Source of the DNA: JAFGBI01 sp964480725
GTDB taxonomy: Bacteria > Myxococcota_A > Polyangia > Polyangiales > Polyangiaceae
Reading direction: 5' to 3'
Assembly: GCA_964480725.1 (NCBI GenBank)
Contig: CAYZQO010000015.1
Coordinates: forward strand, 30,497-94,496
Length of the DNA stretch: 64,000 bases
The translations under genes were made by a program, and so were the position numbers. Shown here piece after piece: positions 7,998 through 16,372 of the stretch. Every line of letters starts with the position of its first letter. The first letter of the stretch is position 1. The notes beneath the pieces were generated by a model. The model made no database searches, had not been told where the DNA came from, and saw nothing but the letters and a program-made list of their open reading frames with translations.

Positions 7998-9164
7998 CTA
8001 TTTCCCGTATCCTGCGGAGACGATGGCGGCCTGGAGGGTGTCGACCGTGTCCTTCGACGCCACGCCGTTCGTCATGACGCCCTCGTAGAAGCGCCCGCCG
8101 TCGCCATCGCTGTTGTCCCCGCCGATCCCGAGGATGATGGATCCCTGCTTCTGCATGGGGACGTAGCCGGGCTTCTCGGGGCGGATCCCGTCGTACATGG
8201 TCTTCAAGGGACCGGCCGTTGCGTCGCCGCCGTAGAGCGCGAAGCGGCCCTTGCCGTCGTTCTTCTCCGCGGTGTCGCCGACCACGATGGCCGTGACGAA
8301 ATCGTGCTTCAGCGGCGTGTTGGTCGAGATGTTACGGTCCTGTCCGTTCTCCCAGCCGGGATAGAGGCCGTTCTCGAGGTCAGCCATGACCCACGGCCCT
8401 CCCTCGACGCCGGTGCCCCAGATGACGCCCATGCCGAAATAGACGGCTTCCATGGTGCCGTTGCCGTCGTCGTTGGCGCTCGTCTCGGCGTTGCCGTAGT
8501 CGAAGCAACACCCGTTGATCAGGTCGTGTTGGCTGGTGACCATGTACATGGTCTGGGGGTCGTCGTTGATGGCGGTTCCATTGCCGAACAGCTTCCGGTA
8601 GCCCATGCCGGGGCGGAAGAGCATGCCGTAGGCGGCATGGCCGTTGATCGTCACCGGCAGGTCCGCGGCGTTGACCGGGTTTCCGGGAGTCGGCTTGGCA
8701 CCGCCCGGCGGCGCGGGCTCCAGGTCGTTCTGCATCGGGGACTGATCGTAGACCTTCGTGATGGTGCAGCCGCCGGCAGCGCAGAAGGCGTCCTGCGCCG
8801 CGGCGTCGGCGTAGCCGCCCACGATCCCGATATCCAGGGCCTCCCCCTGGCAGGAGGTCGGTCCGGGCGTCGCGGTGCCCTTGCAGACCTGGTAGAGCGG
8901 CCCGCTGTAGCCGGCGACGACGGCCCGCACCGTGCTGTGCGCCGAGACGCAGGGGAGCCCGGCCCCCTCGAGGACGTCGCACGGCAGACGCCCGGTGAAG
9001 GCAGTAGCCCCGCCGTTGCTGCCGCCGCCGGTCCCGGCCCCACCAGTCCCGGGGCCCGCTCCACCGGTGTTGCCCGCCGCGTCGTAAGACCCACAGGCGA
9101 AGGCGCCGAGCGACAGGGGAAGGGCGAGCAGCACGACGGGTAGGGCGGAGCAGGTCTTCTTCAT
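7998..9164 (-). CDS. GH54 alpha-L-arabinofuranosidase lipoprotein (copy 2)
   Basis: A 388-residue lipoprotein with signal peptide and lipobox GAFAC (Cys24), a short Gly-rich linker, and a complete GH54 catalytic domain from about residue 60 (CDVLEGAGLPCVSAHS) to the end. It keeps all expected landmarks: vicinal cysteines in NGCCFDYGNAET, MEAVYFG, the nucleophile in MADLENGL, and GIGGDNSDG with the general acid aspartate. It is closer to fungal AbfB than copy 1 and is probably the fully active enzyme. No CBM42 is present. ATG 9164 is preceded by GGAG. The genes are a tandem pair with 316 bp between them. AT-rich sequence with TTCC-N4-GGAA at 9388-9399 upstream may hold its promoter. Confidence 0.93.
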   Translation of the reverse strand: MKKTCSALPVVLLALPLSLGAFACGSYDAAGNTGGAGPGTGGAGTGGGSNGGATAFTGRLPCDVLEGAGLPCVSAHSTVRAVVAGYSGPLYQVCKGTATPGPTSCQGEALDIGIVGGYADAAAQDAFCAAGGCTITKVYDQSPMQNDLEPAPPGGAKPTPGNPVNAADLPVTINGHAAYGMLFRPGMGYRKLFGNGTAINDDPQTMYMVTSQHDLINGCCFDYGNAETSANDDGNGTMEAVYFGMGVIWGTGVEGGPWVMADLENGLYPGWENGQDRNISTNTPLKHDFVTAIVVGDTAEKNDGKGRFALYGGDATAGPLKTMYDGIRPEKPGYVPMQKQGSIILGIGGDNSDGDGGRFYEGVMTNGVASKDTVDTLQAAIVSAGYGK

Positions 9165-9922
9165 CGTGAAATCTCCAGCTGCGGGGGACGCTCGGACGGG
9201 GACGGGGGCGCGAATCCGGGAAGGTTGGGGGGCTGGGGCTGCTGCACCGCGCGGGGCGACGACGGCGAGAGCTCCACGAACCGGGGCATCGAAGCACGTC
9301 GTCGTAGGACGCCGTCGAGTAAGGATGTGCGAGGGCGAACGCAGCGACCAGGCAAAGAGTTCCTCCCCTGTCTCGTGTAAAATTCCTTTCCAAACGGAAT
9401 GGTGCGGGCCGACGTCCGCGCCCTCGCTCGTCTGCCGCTGGCGGTGGGCGCAAGGGTTGGACGATGCACGGCCGCGCTGATGACGGCGTCGGACCGGTCG
9501 ACCGGGCTCGACGATGGGTCGGAGCCGTGAGCTGAGGCCGCCATGGGTGGGGCCAAGAAGCTGCAGACCGAGGTCGATGAGGCGGTCCTGTCTACGGCGG
9601 ACGCAGCGCAGGCGTTGCGGGAGATCACGGCGCTCCTGTGCAAGAGAACTCGCTCGCCGGTCGCCCTGCTCGCGCGCTGGGAGGACGAGGAGCGAGGCGC
9701 GTCGCCGCTCGCCCACCCGGGGCTGAGCGTTCTGCTCGCCGCAAAGCTGTGCGCCGCTCTCCCCCTACCGTGCGGCGTTGCAGGCCATCCGGGAGGGGGC
9801 GCTCATGGGGCCGGGGTAGGGGTGTCCAGGGCCTCGTGAGCCCTGGACGGGGGGGGCGGCGACTAAGGGGAAGGCTCCCCTCCTGGCGCTGCGGGCCTGT
9901 GGTCCCCCGAAAGGGTTTCCCG
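9165..9922. other. 758-bp intergenic region between divergent GH54 copy 2 and zincin lipoprotein genes
   Basis: No supported gene. It contains an unusually AT-rich island at 9376-9400 with an inverted repeat ATTCC-N9-GGAAT (9382-9400) and inner TTCC-N4-GGAA (9388-9399), a candidate promoter or operator for the minus-strand GH54 gene about 220 bp away. A plus-strand reading from 9543 has coding-like codon use for about 55 residues (MGGAKKLQTEVDEAVLS...) and then degenerates; it could be a gene relic but resembles nothing I know. Confidence 0.4.
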
Positions 9923-11818
9923 ATGCTCCGACTCTCCCGCTTGCCGCTCCTCCTGCTCGGTCTTGGCTCGCCTGTCGCCGTCTCGTGCGGGGGCGAGGGG
10001 GGGGAGCCGTCGGAGCCCGCGACCGGGGGCGCGGCCGCCGGCTCTGACGGTGGGGCGGCCACCGGGTCCGGGGGTGTCGCTCCGGCCACGGGCGGGGTCG
10101 CACCCGCGACCGCGGGCGTGGCTCCGGGCACCGGTGGCATCAGGCCCGGTGCGGGCGGAACGGCCCCCGGCGCGGGCGGGGTCGCACCCGCCACTGGGGG
10201 CGTCGCTTCGGGCATCGGCGGCACCAGTCCCGGCTCGGGGGGCGCGGGCACGGGTGGGACGGGGCCCGGGTCGGGAGGCGTGGTCTCCGGCACCGGCGGT
10301 CACAGTCCCGGAACGGGCGGCGCGGCCTCCGGTACTGGCGGCACGAGTCCCGGAACGGGCGGTGTCAATCCGAGCACGGGCGGTGCTGACCCGAGCACGG
10401 GCGGTGCTGACCCGGGCACGGGCGGCGCTCCGCTCGGCGAGTGCGATCCGTACGTGTGGCCCGGCTACGATCCCGACCTCGACTTCCAGTTCGACGCCAC
10501 CGATGTCGACCCGAGCCAGTTGACCGTGTACCAGGGGTGTGCCGAGAGCGAGGTGGCGGGTACGATCACGTCGGGGTGGTGGTCGTTCATCTGGGGTCCC
10601 GATCGCAACCCGCAGATCACCGACGACCAGATCCACCAGGTCCTCGACGGCCTCAACGAGGATCTGGGCTACATCCGCGACGCAATGGGGTGGCCGCCCG
10701 ACGATCTGGCCCAGAGTGGCTACTTCAGCTCGGTCTATCTGTACGGCTCGGGCCTCTGCACGGACAACGCCTCGAACACGGAGACGGGCGGCTGGCAGTC
10801 GAACATCGGCCCCTACGCGATGGTTCTGCTCTCCTGGGCGCCAATCGTCGACTACGATCGGGGCGGGATCACGCACGAGGCGATCCATGCCATGGTCAAG
10901 GGCGCGCCAGGGGGGGACAACAAGGCGCACTGGTTCAACGAAGGCGGCAATACCTGGATCCAGCAGCAGCTTTACGCTCAGCGGGACGGTAGCTACGGGG
11001 TCGGCTTCCTCGACGGAGTGCCCTTCATCGCTCCGCACCAACCCATCGAGTGTTACAGCGGCTGGCTCATCGACGGCACCTTTGGCGGTCCGGACGCGGA
11101 GGGTGTCGGCGGCGAGAACTGGCGCCGATACCTGGGCGGGACCCAGTATAGCTCCGTCTTCTCACACTTCCTCCACCAGTGCCTGTCACCGGGCGCCAAT
11201 GCCTGGATCTGGCAGCAGGCCGAGCCCCGCAACATCCTCGAGACCCTCGCCACGGGGCTTGGCGACGAGCAGACGCGGCACCTCGTCATGGAGTATCGAG
11301 CTCGACTGGCGCTGGTCGACCTCGGTCCGTGGCGCGACGCCCTCCTCCGGGTGATCAATGGTGAGTGGGGGAGCACCATCCGCAGGGAGATCGGGACCGC
11401 CGACACACCGGAGTACCAGGCGGTCGCCTATGCGCCGACCACCACCAATGGCTCGACCATCGTGCCGGACGAGTACACCCTGCCGGGCTGGTCAGGCTCG
11501 AACCAGATCCCGCTCGTCGTGAGCGGCAGCCAGGTGAGGCTCGACTTCAAGCCGGAGGGCGCCAACATGCGGATGCAGCTCGCCTACTGGGCGGAGGACG
11601 GGACCGCCGTGTACAGTCGGCCGGTGGCCAGCGGCGAGCTCTGTCTGCGCCTCGACCAGGCCCCCAAGGACGGCGTGGTGATCGCGGTCGTCAGCAACAC
11701 CGACTACGTGTACACGGGTGACGAGATTCGCGGGACGAAGTACGACTACTCCGTCGACATGGTGGAGGGCGTGAGCTCGACGGCGGACCGCACCACCAGG
11801 TGGTTCCTGAACGACTGA
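9923..11818 (+). CDS. zincin-like (DUF6055-type?) TGG-linker lipoprotein
   Basis: A 631-residue lipoprotein: signal peptide with lipobox VAVSC (Cys about 20), a TGG/Pro-Gly linker of about 150 residues, then a large domain with a zinc-metalloprotease signature HEAIH (GGITHEAIHAM) followed by a glutamate in WFNEGGNTWIQQQ, the third ligand position of gluzincins. A beta-sandwich-like C-terminal region follows. It is homologous to the protein at 18393-20189: both share the HExxH core and a downstream YxARxAxxDxG segment. I assign the family DUF6055-type tentatively. Whether it cuts protein or helps bind wall polymers is unknown. ATG 9923 follows a GAAAGGG ribosome site. Confidence 0.75.
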   Translation: MLRLSRLPLLLLGLGSPVAVSCGGEGGEPSEPATGGAAAGSDGGAATGSGGVAPATGGVAPATAGVAPGTGGIRPGAGGTAPGAGGVAPATGGVASGIGGTSPGSGGAGTGGTGPGSGGVVSGTGGHSPGTGGAASGTGGTSPGTGGVNPSTGGADPSTGGADPGTGGAPLGECDPYVWPGYDPDLDFQFDATDVDPSQLTVYQGCAESEVAGTITSGWWSFIWGPDRNPQITDDQIHQVLDGLNEDLGYIRDAMGWPPDDLAQSGYFSSVYLYGSGLCTDNASNTETGGWQSNIGPYAMVLLSWAPIVDYDRGGITHEAIHAMVKGAPGGDNKAHWFNEGGNTWIQQQLYAQRDGSYGVGFLDGVPFIAPHQPIECYSGWLIDGTFGGPDAEGVGGENWRRYLGGTQYSSVFSHFLHQCLSPGANAWIWQQAEPRNILETLATGLGDEQTRHLVMEYRARLALVDLGPWRDALLRVINGEWGSTIRREIGTADTPEYQAVAYAPTTTNGSTIVPDEYTLPGWSGSNQIPLVVSGSQVRLDFKPEGANMRMQLAYWAEDGTAVYSRPVASGELCLRLDQAPKDGVVIAVVSNTDYVYTGDEIRGTKYDYSVDMVEGVSSTADRTTRWFLND

Positions 11819-12067
11819 CGCGACCGGTCGTCGCCGCGGAGAACGCCGACGCCGGGAGGGTGTGCGGGGGGGCCGCGTCGCCCCTCCTACCGCCAGCGGC
11901 GGTCCGCGCGCCGCCCCCCCGGGGGGCCGCGAGCGGGGACCGCCGCCCCGTCGGATCCCCCCGCCGCTTGCGTGACGGGGGCCGGCTCGATTATGAGCAG
12001 CCCGGTGCCGGCCCCGGGTACGGCGACGGTCGACGATCCAGGCGACAGACGCGGGCAAGGAGTCTCG

Positions 12068-13438
12068 ATGAACATCGTCGTCGTCGGTGCCGGGGTGGTG
12101 GGTCAATCGCTCGCCGAGCAGCTCTCTGTCGAGGGGCACCGGATCTCGATCGTGGACCGGGACCGGAGCAAGCTGCGAGCCATCGGCGAGAAGCTCGACG
12201 TGCTCTGCGTTCGCGGTAACGCCAGCACGCCGTCCGTGCTCAAGCGCGCGGGCGTCGAGAAGGCACAGATGCTCATCGCCGTCACCGATCTCGACGAGGT
12301 CAACCTGGTCGCGGGCATGGTCGCCGATCGTCTGGGCGTGAAGCACACCATCGCCCGGGTAAGGAACCTCGAGTACTTCTGCGAGTCGTCGCCGCTGTCG
12401 ATGGAGCAGATGGGCATCGATCAGGTGATCGATCCCGCTCGGACCATCGTGGACGCGATGGTGCGCACCATCGAGAACCCGGGCACCTACCACCTGGCCA
12501 CGCTCGCCGGCGGGCAGATGGTGATCCTGGGGTTCAACATCGCCAAGGACAGCCCCGCTGCCGGTCTGACGATGGCCGAACTGCGGGAGATCGGCAACAT
12601 CGAGTCCTTCCTGGTCCTCGACATCAACCGGGGCGATCAGATCATCGTCCCACGTGGCCCCGACACCATCGAGCCCGGGGACTCGGTGCACGTCCTGTGC
12701 TCCACGCGCACGCTGAAGCTGGTGACGCCGATCCTGCACGCCGAGCCGCCCGCGGTCGAGGTGGTGATCATCGCTGGCGCTAGCCGCATCGGCGTGCAGC
12801 TCGCCGAGGCGATCCAGGGGCGTGTGGCGCGCGTGGTGCTCATAGAACCCGATCCGACCGCCGCTGAGGAGGCCGCGGAGCGCCTGCCCGGCACCCTGGT
12901 CCTGAACGGCTCGCCCACTGACCTCGATGTTCTCGAGGAGGCGTCACTCGACCAGTGCGACCTGTTCTGCGCCCTGTCGGACGACGACCAGGCCAACGTC
13001 ATGTCTGTGCTGCTCGCCAAGAAGCACGGACGGGCCGTGGTGGCGGCGCTGGTGCACCAGCCCGAGTACGTCCCGGTGCTCAGCAACCTCGGCATGGAGA
13101 TCGTGATCAACCCCCGATTGATCACGGTCGGTGAGATCCTGATGCACGTCCGCCGCGGCCACGTCCAGTCCGTCACCCGGTTGGCGCAAGGGCGAGCCGA
13201 GATCCTCGAGCTCGAGGTGCCCGAGGCGGCCCCTGCGGCGCGCGCCAAGCTCAGGGAACTCCGGTTCCCGGAGCACGCGCTGCTCGGCGCGATCGTGCAC
13301 AAAGGGGTGATGCGCATCCCGGATGGCGACAGCACGATCGAGCCCGGCGACACCGTCGTGGTCTTCGCGTTGCCCGATGCGATCCCGGGGATCGAGAAGC
13401 TGTTCAGCCGTCGCAGGTGGTTCCAGTGGCCAGTGTGA
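12068..13438 (+). CDS. trkA: Trk potassium uptake regulatory subunit TrkA
   Basis: The cytoplasmic NAD-binding gating ring of the Trk potassium uptake system. The 456 residues hold two RCK_N/RCK_C repeats: Rossmann motif VVGAGVVGQSLAEQL at the N-terminus and a second (IIAGASRIGVQLAEAI) near residue 230, each followed by a TrkA-C domain with IEPGDSVHVL and IEPGDTVVVF. Length matches E. coli TrkA (458). ATG 12068 has AAGGAG 5 bases upstream. It is followed by trkH, the membrane subunit, about 110 bp downstream on the same strand. Confidence 0.96.
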   Translation: MNIVVVGAGVVGQSLAEQLSVEGHRISIVDRDRSKLRAIGEKLDVLCVRGNASTPSVLKRAGVEKAQMLIAVTDLDEVNLVAGMVADRLGVKHTIARVRNLEYFCESSPLSMEQMGIDQVIDPARTIVDAMVRTIENPGTYHLATLAGGQMVILGFNIAKDSPAAGLTMAELREIGNIESFLVLDINRGDQIIVPRGPDTIEPGDSVHVLCSTRTLKLVTPILHAEPPAVEVVIIAGASRIGVQLAEAIQGRVARVVLIEPDPTAAEEAAERLPGTLVLNGSPTDLDVLEEASLDQCDLFCALSDDDQANVMSVLLAKKHGRAVVAALVHQPEYVPVLSNLGMEIVINPRLITVGEILMHVRRGHVQSVTRLAQGRAEILELEVPEAAPAARAKLRELRFPEHALLGAIVHKGVMRIPDGDSTIEPGDTVVVFALPDAIPGIEKLFSRRRWFQWPV

Positions 13439-13547
13439 GGCGCCCCCGTCTTGCCGCGCCGCGTCGTGCCGCGTGGGACCGCGGACACGCGGCGGCCGCT
13501 CGATGCGAGGGATCCCACCGTTCTCGCTCAGCCCGTGGATCATCGTC

Positions 13548-15011
13548 ATGAGCTGGCGCGTCGTCCTCTCCGTCCTGGGGTCCCTCCTGCTCATCCTGGC
13601 GGCGTGCTTCATGGCCCCGCTCGCGGTGGCAATCTTCTACGACCTGGCGGCCCCGGGCGGGCTCCGGCAGGTCGTGGCGTTCTCCGCGACGCTCGTCTTC
13701 TGTGTGGGCGCTGGCACGCTGCTGCGGCGTCGCTTCGGGGGGAGCGCGGAGTCCGTGGGGCGCCGGGAGGGGTTCGTCATCGTCACGGCGTCGTGGCTCG
13801 TCGCCGTGCTGGTCGGGATGATCCCCTTCTTGGCCGGTGGGACGACCACCAGCGTCACCGACGCCTTCTTCGAGACGATGAGCGGGTTCACGACCACTGG
13901 GGCCTCCGTCTTCGCCGCGGCGGAGCTGGACGCCATGCCCCGCGGGCTGATGTTCTGGCGCTGCATGACCCAGTGGTTGGGCGGGATGGGCATCGTCGTG
14001 CTGAGCGTGGCGATCCTGTCCTCCCTCGGGATCGGGGGGTATCGCCTCCTCAAGGCCGAATCCCCCGGCGGCATGGCCTATGAGCGCGAGCAGCCGCGGA
14101 TCACCGACGCCGCCAAGGAGCTGTGGCAGCTCTATCTCGGGATCTCGGCGGCCCAGGTGGTCCTGCTCGTGCTCGCAGGCACCACCCTCTACGACGCGCT
14201 CTGTCACACGTTCACCACCATGTCCACCGGGGGGTTCTCCCCCCACGGGGAGTCGGCTGCCTTCTTCGCCCCGCACGTACAGTGGATCCTGGTCCTGTTC
14301 ATGGTCGTTGCGGGCACCAACTTTTCGCTGCACGCCCACCTGATCCGGGGCCGGCTGGCGCCGCTGCTGCAGAACCCGGAGTTTCGCCTCTACGGGGCCA
14401 TCGTGGCGGGCTGCTCGGTGCTGGGCGTCGCCATCACGCCGACGGGGGCAGGCGTCGAGGAGCGGGTCCGGGACGTGGTGTTCCAGGTGGTCACCATCAG
14501 CACGACGACGGGCTACGCCACCAAGGATTACGACGCCTGGCCGCAGCTGATGCGCCTGATGATGCTCCTGTTGATGCTCGTCGGAGGCTGCATGGGCTCG
14601 ACCGCCGGCGGCATCAAGGCGGCCCGCCTGCTGATCTACGCCAAGGCGCTGGCGCGCCAGCTGCATTTTCTGATCTACCCGCGCGCGGTCCGCCCGCTCC
14701 GCAGCGGCACGAAGCTCCTCGAGCCCGGGATCGTGGCCAATATCCTGGCGTTCGGCACCCTCTACGCGGCCTGTCTGCTCGGCGGCGCCGTGGTGATGGC
14801 GGCGTGCGGCTACGACATCACGACCTCGGTGTCGGCGGCGGCCGCGGCGTTGGGAAACATCGGACCCGGGCTCGGCGCGGTCGGCCCGATGCAGACCTGG
14901 GCGCACCTGCCCGCCGTCGCCAAATGGGTGATGAGCCTGTTGATGCTGATGGGACGGCTGGAGCTCTTCTCGGTGGTAGTGCTCTTCACGCCCTGGATCT
15001 GGACCCGCTGA
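13548..15011 (+). CDS. trkH: Trk potassium uptake channel subunit TrkH
   Basis: The potassium-translocating membrane subunit partnering TrkA just upstream. All four selectivity-filter P-loops with their glycines are visible: TTTGASVF, MSTGGFSP, STTTGYATK and NIGPGLG, separated by hydrophobic helices. From ATG 13548 the product is 487 residues, close to E. coli TrkH (483); an in-frame ATG at 13503 would add 15 residues. Neither start has a strong ribosome site, suggesting coupling to trkA. A possible terminator hairpin lies 26 bp after the stop. Confidence 0.95.
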   Translation: MSWRVVLSVLGSLLLILAACFMAPLAVAIFYDLAAPGGLRQVVAFSATLVFCVGAGTLLRRRFGGSAESVGRREGFVIVTASWLVAVLVGMIPFLAGGTTTSVTDAFFETMSGFTTTGASVFAAAELDAMPRGLMFWRCMTQWLGGMGIVVLSVAILSSLGIGGYRLLKAESPGGMAYEREQPRITDAAKELWQLYLGISAAQVVLLVLAGTTLYDALCHTFTTMSTGGFSPHGESAAFFAPHVQWILVLFMVVAGTNFSLHAHLIRGRLAPLLQNPEFRLYGAIVAGCSVLGVAITPTGAGVEERVRDVVFQVVTISTTTGYATKDYDAWPQLMRLMMLLLMLVGGCMGSTAGGIKAARLLIYAKALARQLHFLIYPRAVRPLRSGTKLLEPGIVANILAFGTLYAACLLGGAVVMAACGYDITTSVSAAAAALGNIGPGLGAVGPMQTWAHLPAVAKWVMSLLMLMGRLELFSVVVLFTPWIWTR

Positions 15012-15036
15012 GCCCGCGAGCGAGGCGAGGAGCGCC

Positions 15037-15059
15037 CGCGGTGCTTTCCGGACACCGCG
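15037..15059 (+). terminator. possible terminator after trkH
   Basis: CGCGGTG (15037-15043) and CACCGCG (15053-15059) can form a 7-bp stem with a 9-base loop, 26 bp downstream of the trkH stop. No U-tract follows. Confidence 0.4.
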
Positions 15060-15196
15060 CAGGCGAGCGGTGTGTCCCGGGGGCGGTCGGTCCGCGCCGA
15101 GCCCGGAGAGCACCGTGACGTCGCGGTCGGCTCCGTCGCACCCGAGCGCCCGCTTTCGCCCCGTCTCTAGCTGCACGCGATGCATCATTGATATGT

Positions 15197-15213
15197 CATT
15201 GACGAGGTCAATG
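15197..15213. promoter_or_regulatory. MarR-type operator palindrome
   Basis: CATTGAC-GAG-GTCAATG is a perfect 7-bp inverted repeat with a 3-bp spacer, the size and position of a MarR dimer site, 13 bp before the marR start. It also supplies a TTGACG (15199-15204) that is 17 bases from TACCAT (15222-15227), a possible promoter. Binding would therefore block transcription of the marR-DUF4405 pair, i.e. autorepression. Confidence 0.7.
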
Positions 15214-15225
15214 GTAGGCGATACC

Positions 15226-15723
15226 ATGGAAGACATGGCGCGTGCTCGTCCCGAGGCGCTCACGGTTCCGCCCCACCGGGGAGACGAGCCGCACCTGCTC
15301 CGCGAGATCCTCCGCACCTACCAGGTGCTCATGTCGGGGTTCTCGCAGCGGACGGGGATGCCGGCGGCGCGGTTCGGGTTGATGCGAGTGCTGGCCCTCG
15401 GCCCGCAGGACCTCGGCGTGATGGATCTCGCTCGCGAGCTCGGCGTCAACGCCGCCGCGGTCACGCGGCAGGTGCAGGAGCTCGAGCGCGAGGGGCTCGT
15501 CCGTCGTCGCGCCGATCGCCGGGACGGGCGACGCAGTTACGTCGGCCTGACCCCGAAGGGGAAGCAGGTTTTTATCGAGATCCACGCGCGCGCGCACGAG
15601 CTGGAGCGGTCGCTGGCGTCGGTGCTCGGTGAGGAGGAGATGCAACGCGCGGCGCAGCTGCTCGGGCGGCTGCGGGCGCTGGTCGAGGGCCGGGGCTCGG
15701 GTCGAGAGGAGGGCGGCGGATGA
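15226..15723 (+). CDS. MarR-family transcriptional regulator
   Basis: A 165-residue winged-helix regulator: the DNA-binding segment VMDLARELGVNAAAVTRQVQELEREGLVRRRADRRDGRRS with the wing SYVGLTPKG is clear in the middle, with N- and C-terminal helices for dimerisation. Starts at 15211, 15226 and 15235 are all in frame; 15211 would lie inside the operator palindrome, and if the promoter at 15199-15227 is right the mRNA would begin at about ATG 15235 and be leaderless. It overlaps the next gene (ATGA at 15720-15723), so it probably regulates that membrane protein in response to an unknown ligand. Confidence 0.92.
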   Translation: MEDMARARPEALTVPPHRGDEPHLLREILRTYQVLMSGFSQRTGMPAARFGLMRVLALGPQDLGVMDLARELGVNAAAVTRQVQELEREGLVRRRADRRDGRRSYVGLTPKGKQVFIEIHARAHELERSLASVLGEEEMQRAAQLLGRLRALVEGRGSGREEGGG

Positions 15724-16322
15724 GGTCGGGTAGGAAGGCGGACGACGGAGCCGAGGCGCGCGGGAATGTGTCAGCGAAGTCCACGTGCGCCCGGTCGAAC
15801 CAGGGGCTCCGTGCCTGGGTGACGCCCCTGACCATCGGCGCGTTTCTGCTGATCGGGGTCACGGGTCTGCTCATGTTCTTCAAGGTGCGTGGCGGTCTCA
15901 TCGTGATCGTCCACGAGTGGCTGAGCCTGGTGTTCGTGCTGGTCGCTGCGCTTCACACCTGGCTCAACTGGGGCGCCGTGCGCTCGCACCTGTCGCGCGC
16001 GCGCGGGATCGTCGTCGTGGGGTCGTTCGCGGGGCTGCTCGTCCTCTCGCTCCTACCCGTGGAGGAGGTGTCCGAGATCGCACGAGCGCACGGGCATGGT
16101 CAGGAGGAGCTGGGACGCCGGGCCGCGGAGGCCCTGCTCGGCGCTCGTGTCTCCACGGTGGCGGAGCTCACCGGATGCACGCCTGACCAGGTGCGCGAGG
16201 GCCTCGCTCGCCACGGCGTCGTGGTCGTCTCGGACCAGCTCACCCTGGCCGAGGTAGCCCGTCAGAGCGACGCCCATCCCGCGCGGGTGCTCGAGGCGGC
16301 GCTGCGAGTCGGGGCAAGGTGA
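15720..16322 (+). CDS. DUF4405-type membrane protein
   Basis: A 200-residue protein with three hydrophobic segments: PLTIGAFLLIGVTGLLMFF, VHEWLSLVFVLVAALHTWL and IVVVGSFAGLLVLSLLPV. The His residues in VHEW and LHTW on consecutive helices are the pattern of DUF4405, related to cytochrome b561-like membrane proteins that may bind haem. The C-terminal 90 residues form a soluble tail with two similar helical repeats (VAELTGCTPDQVREGLARHG and a second LAEVARQSDAHPARVLEAAL-like unit). It starts within the stop codon of the MarR gene and should be co-transcribed. Function unknown; a redox or sensing role is inference. Confidence 0.88.
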   Translation: MRSGRKADDGAEARGNVSAKSTCARSNQGLRAWVTPLTIGAFLLIGVTGLLMFFKVRGGLIVIVHEWLSLVFVLVAALHTWLNWGAVRSHLSRARGIVVVGSFAGLLVLSLLPVEEVSEIARAHGHGQEELGRRAAEALLGARVSTVAELTGCTPDQVREGLARHGVVVVSDQLTLAEVARQSDAHPARVLEAALRVGAR

Positions 16323-16372
16323 GCGCGCGCCACCGCACGCGCCCCGCCAAGTCCCGGGCCTGAGCCCATGCC

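Noticed and set aside
9543..9839. Possible 98-residue protein
   Set aside because: The first 55 codons look coding but the rest does not, no ribosome site is present and I recognise no family; treated as a possible relic within the intergenic entry.
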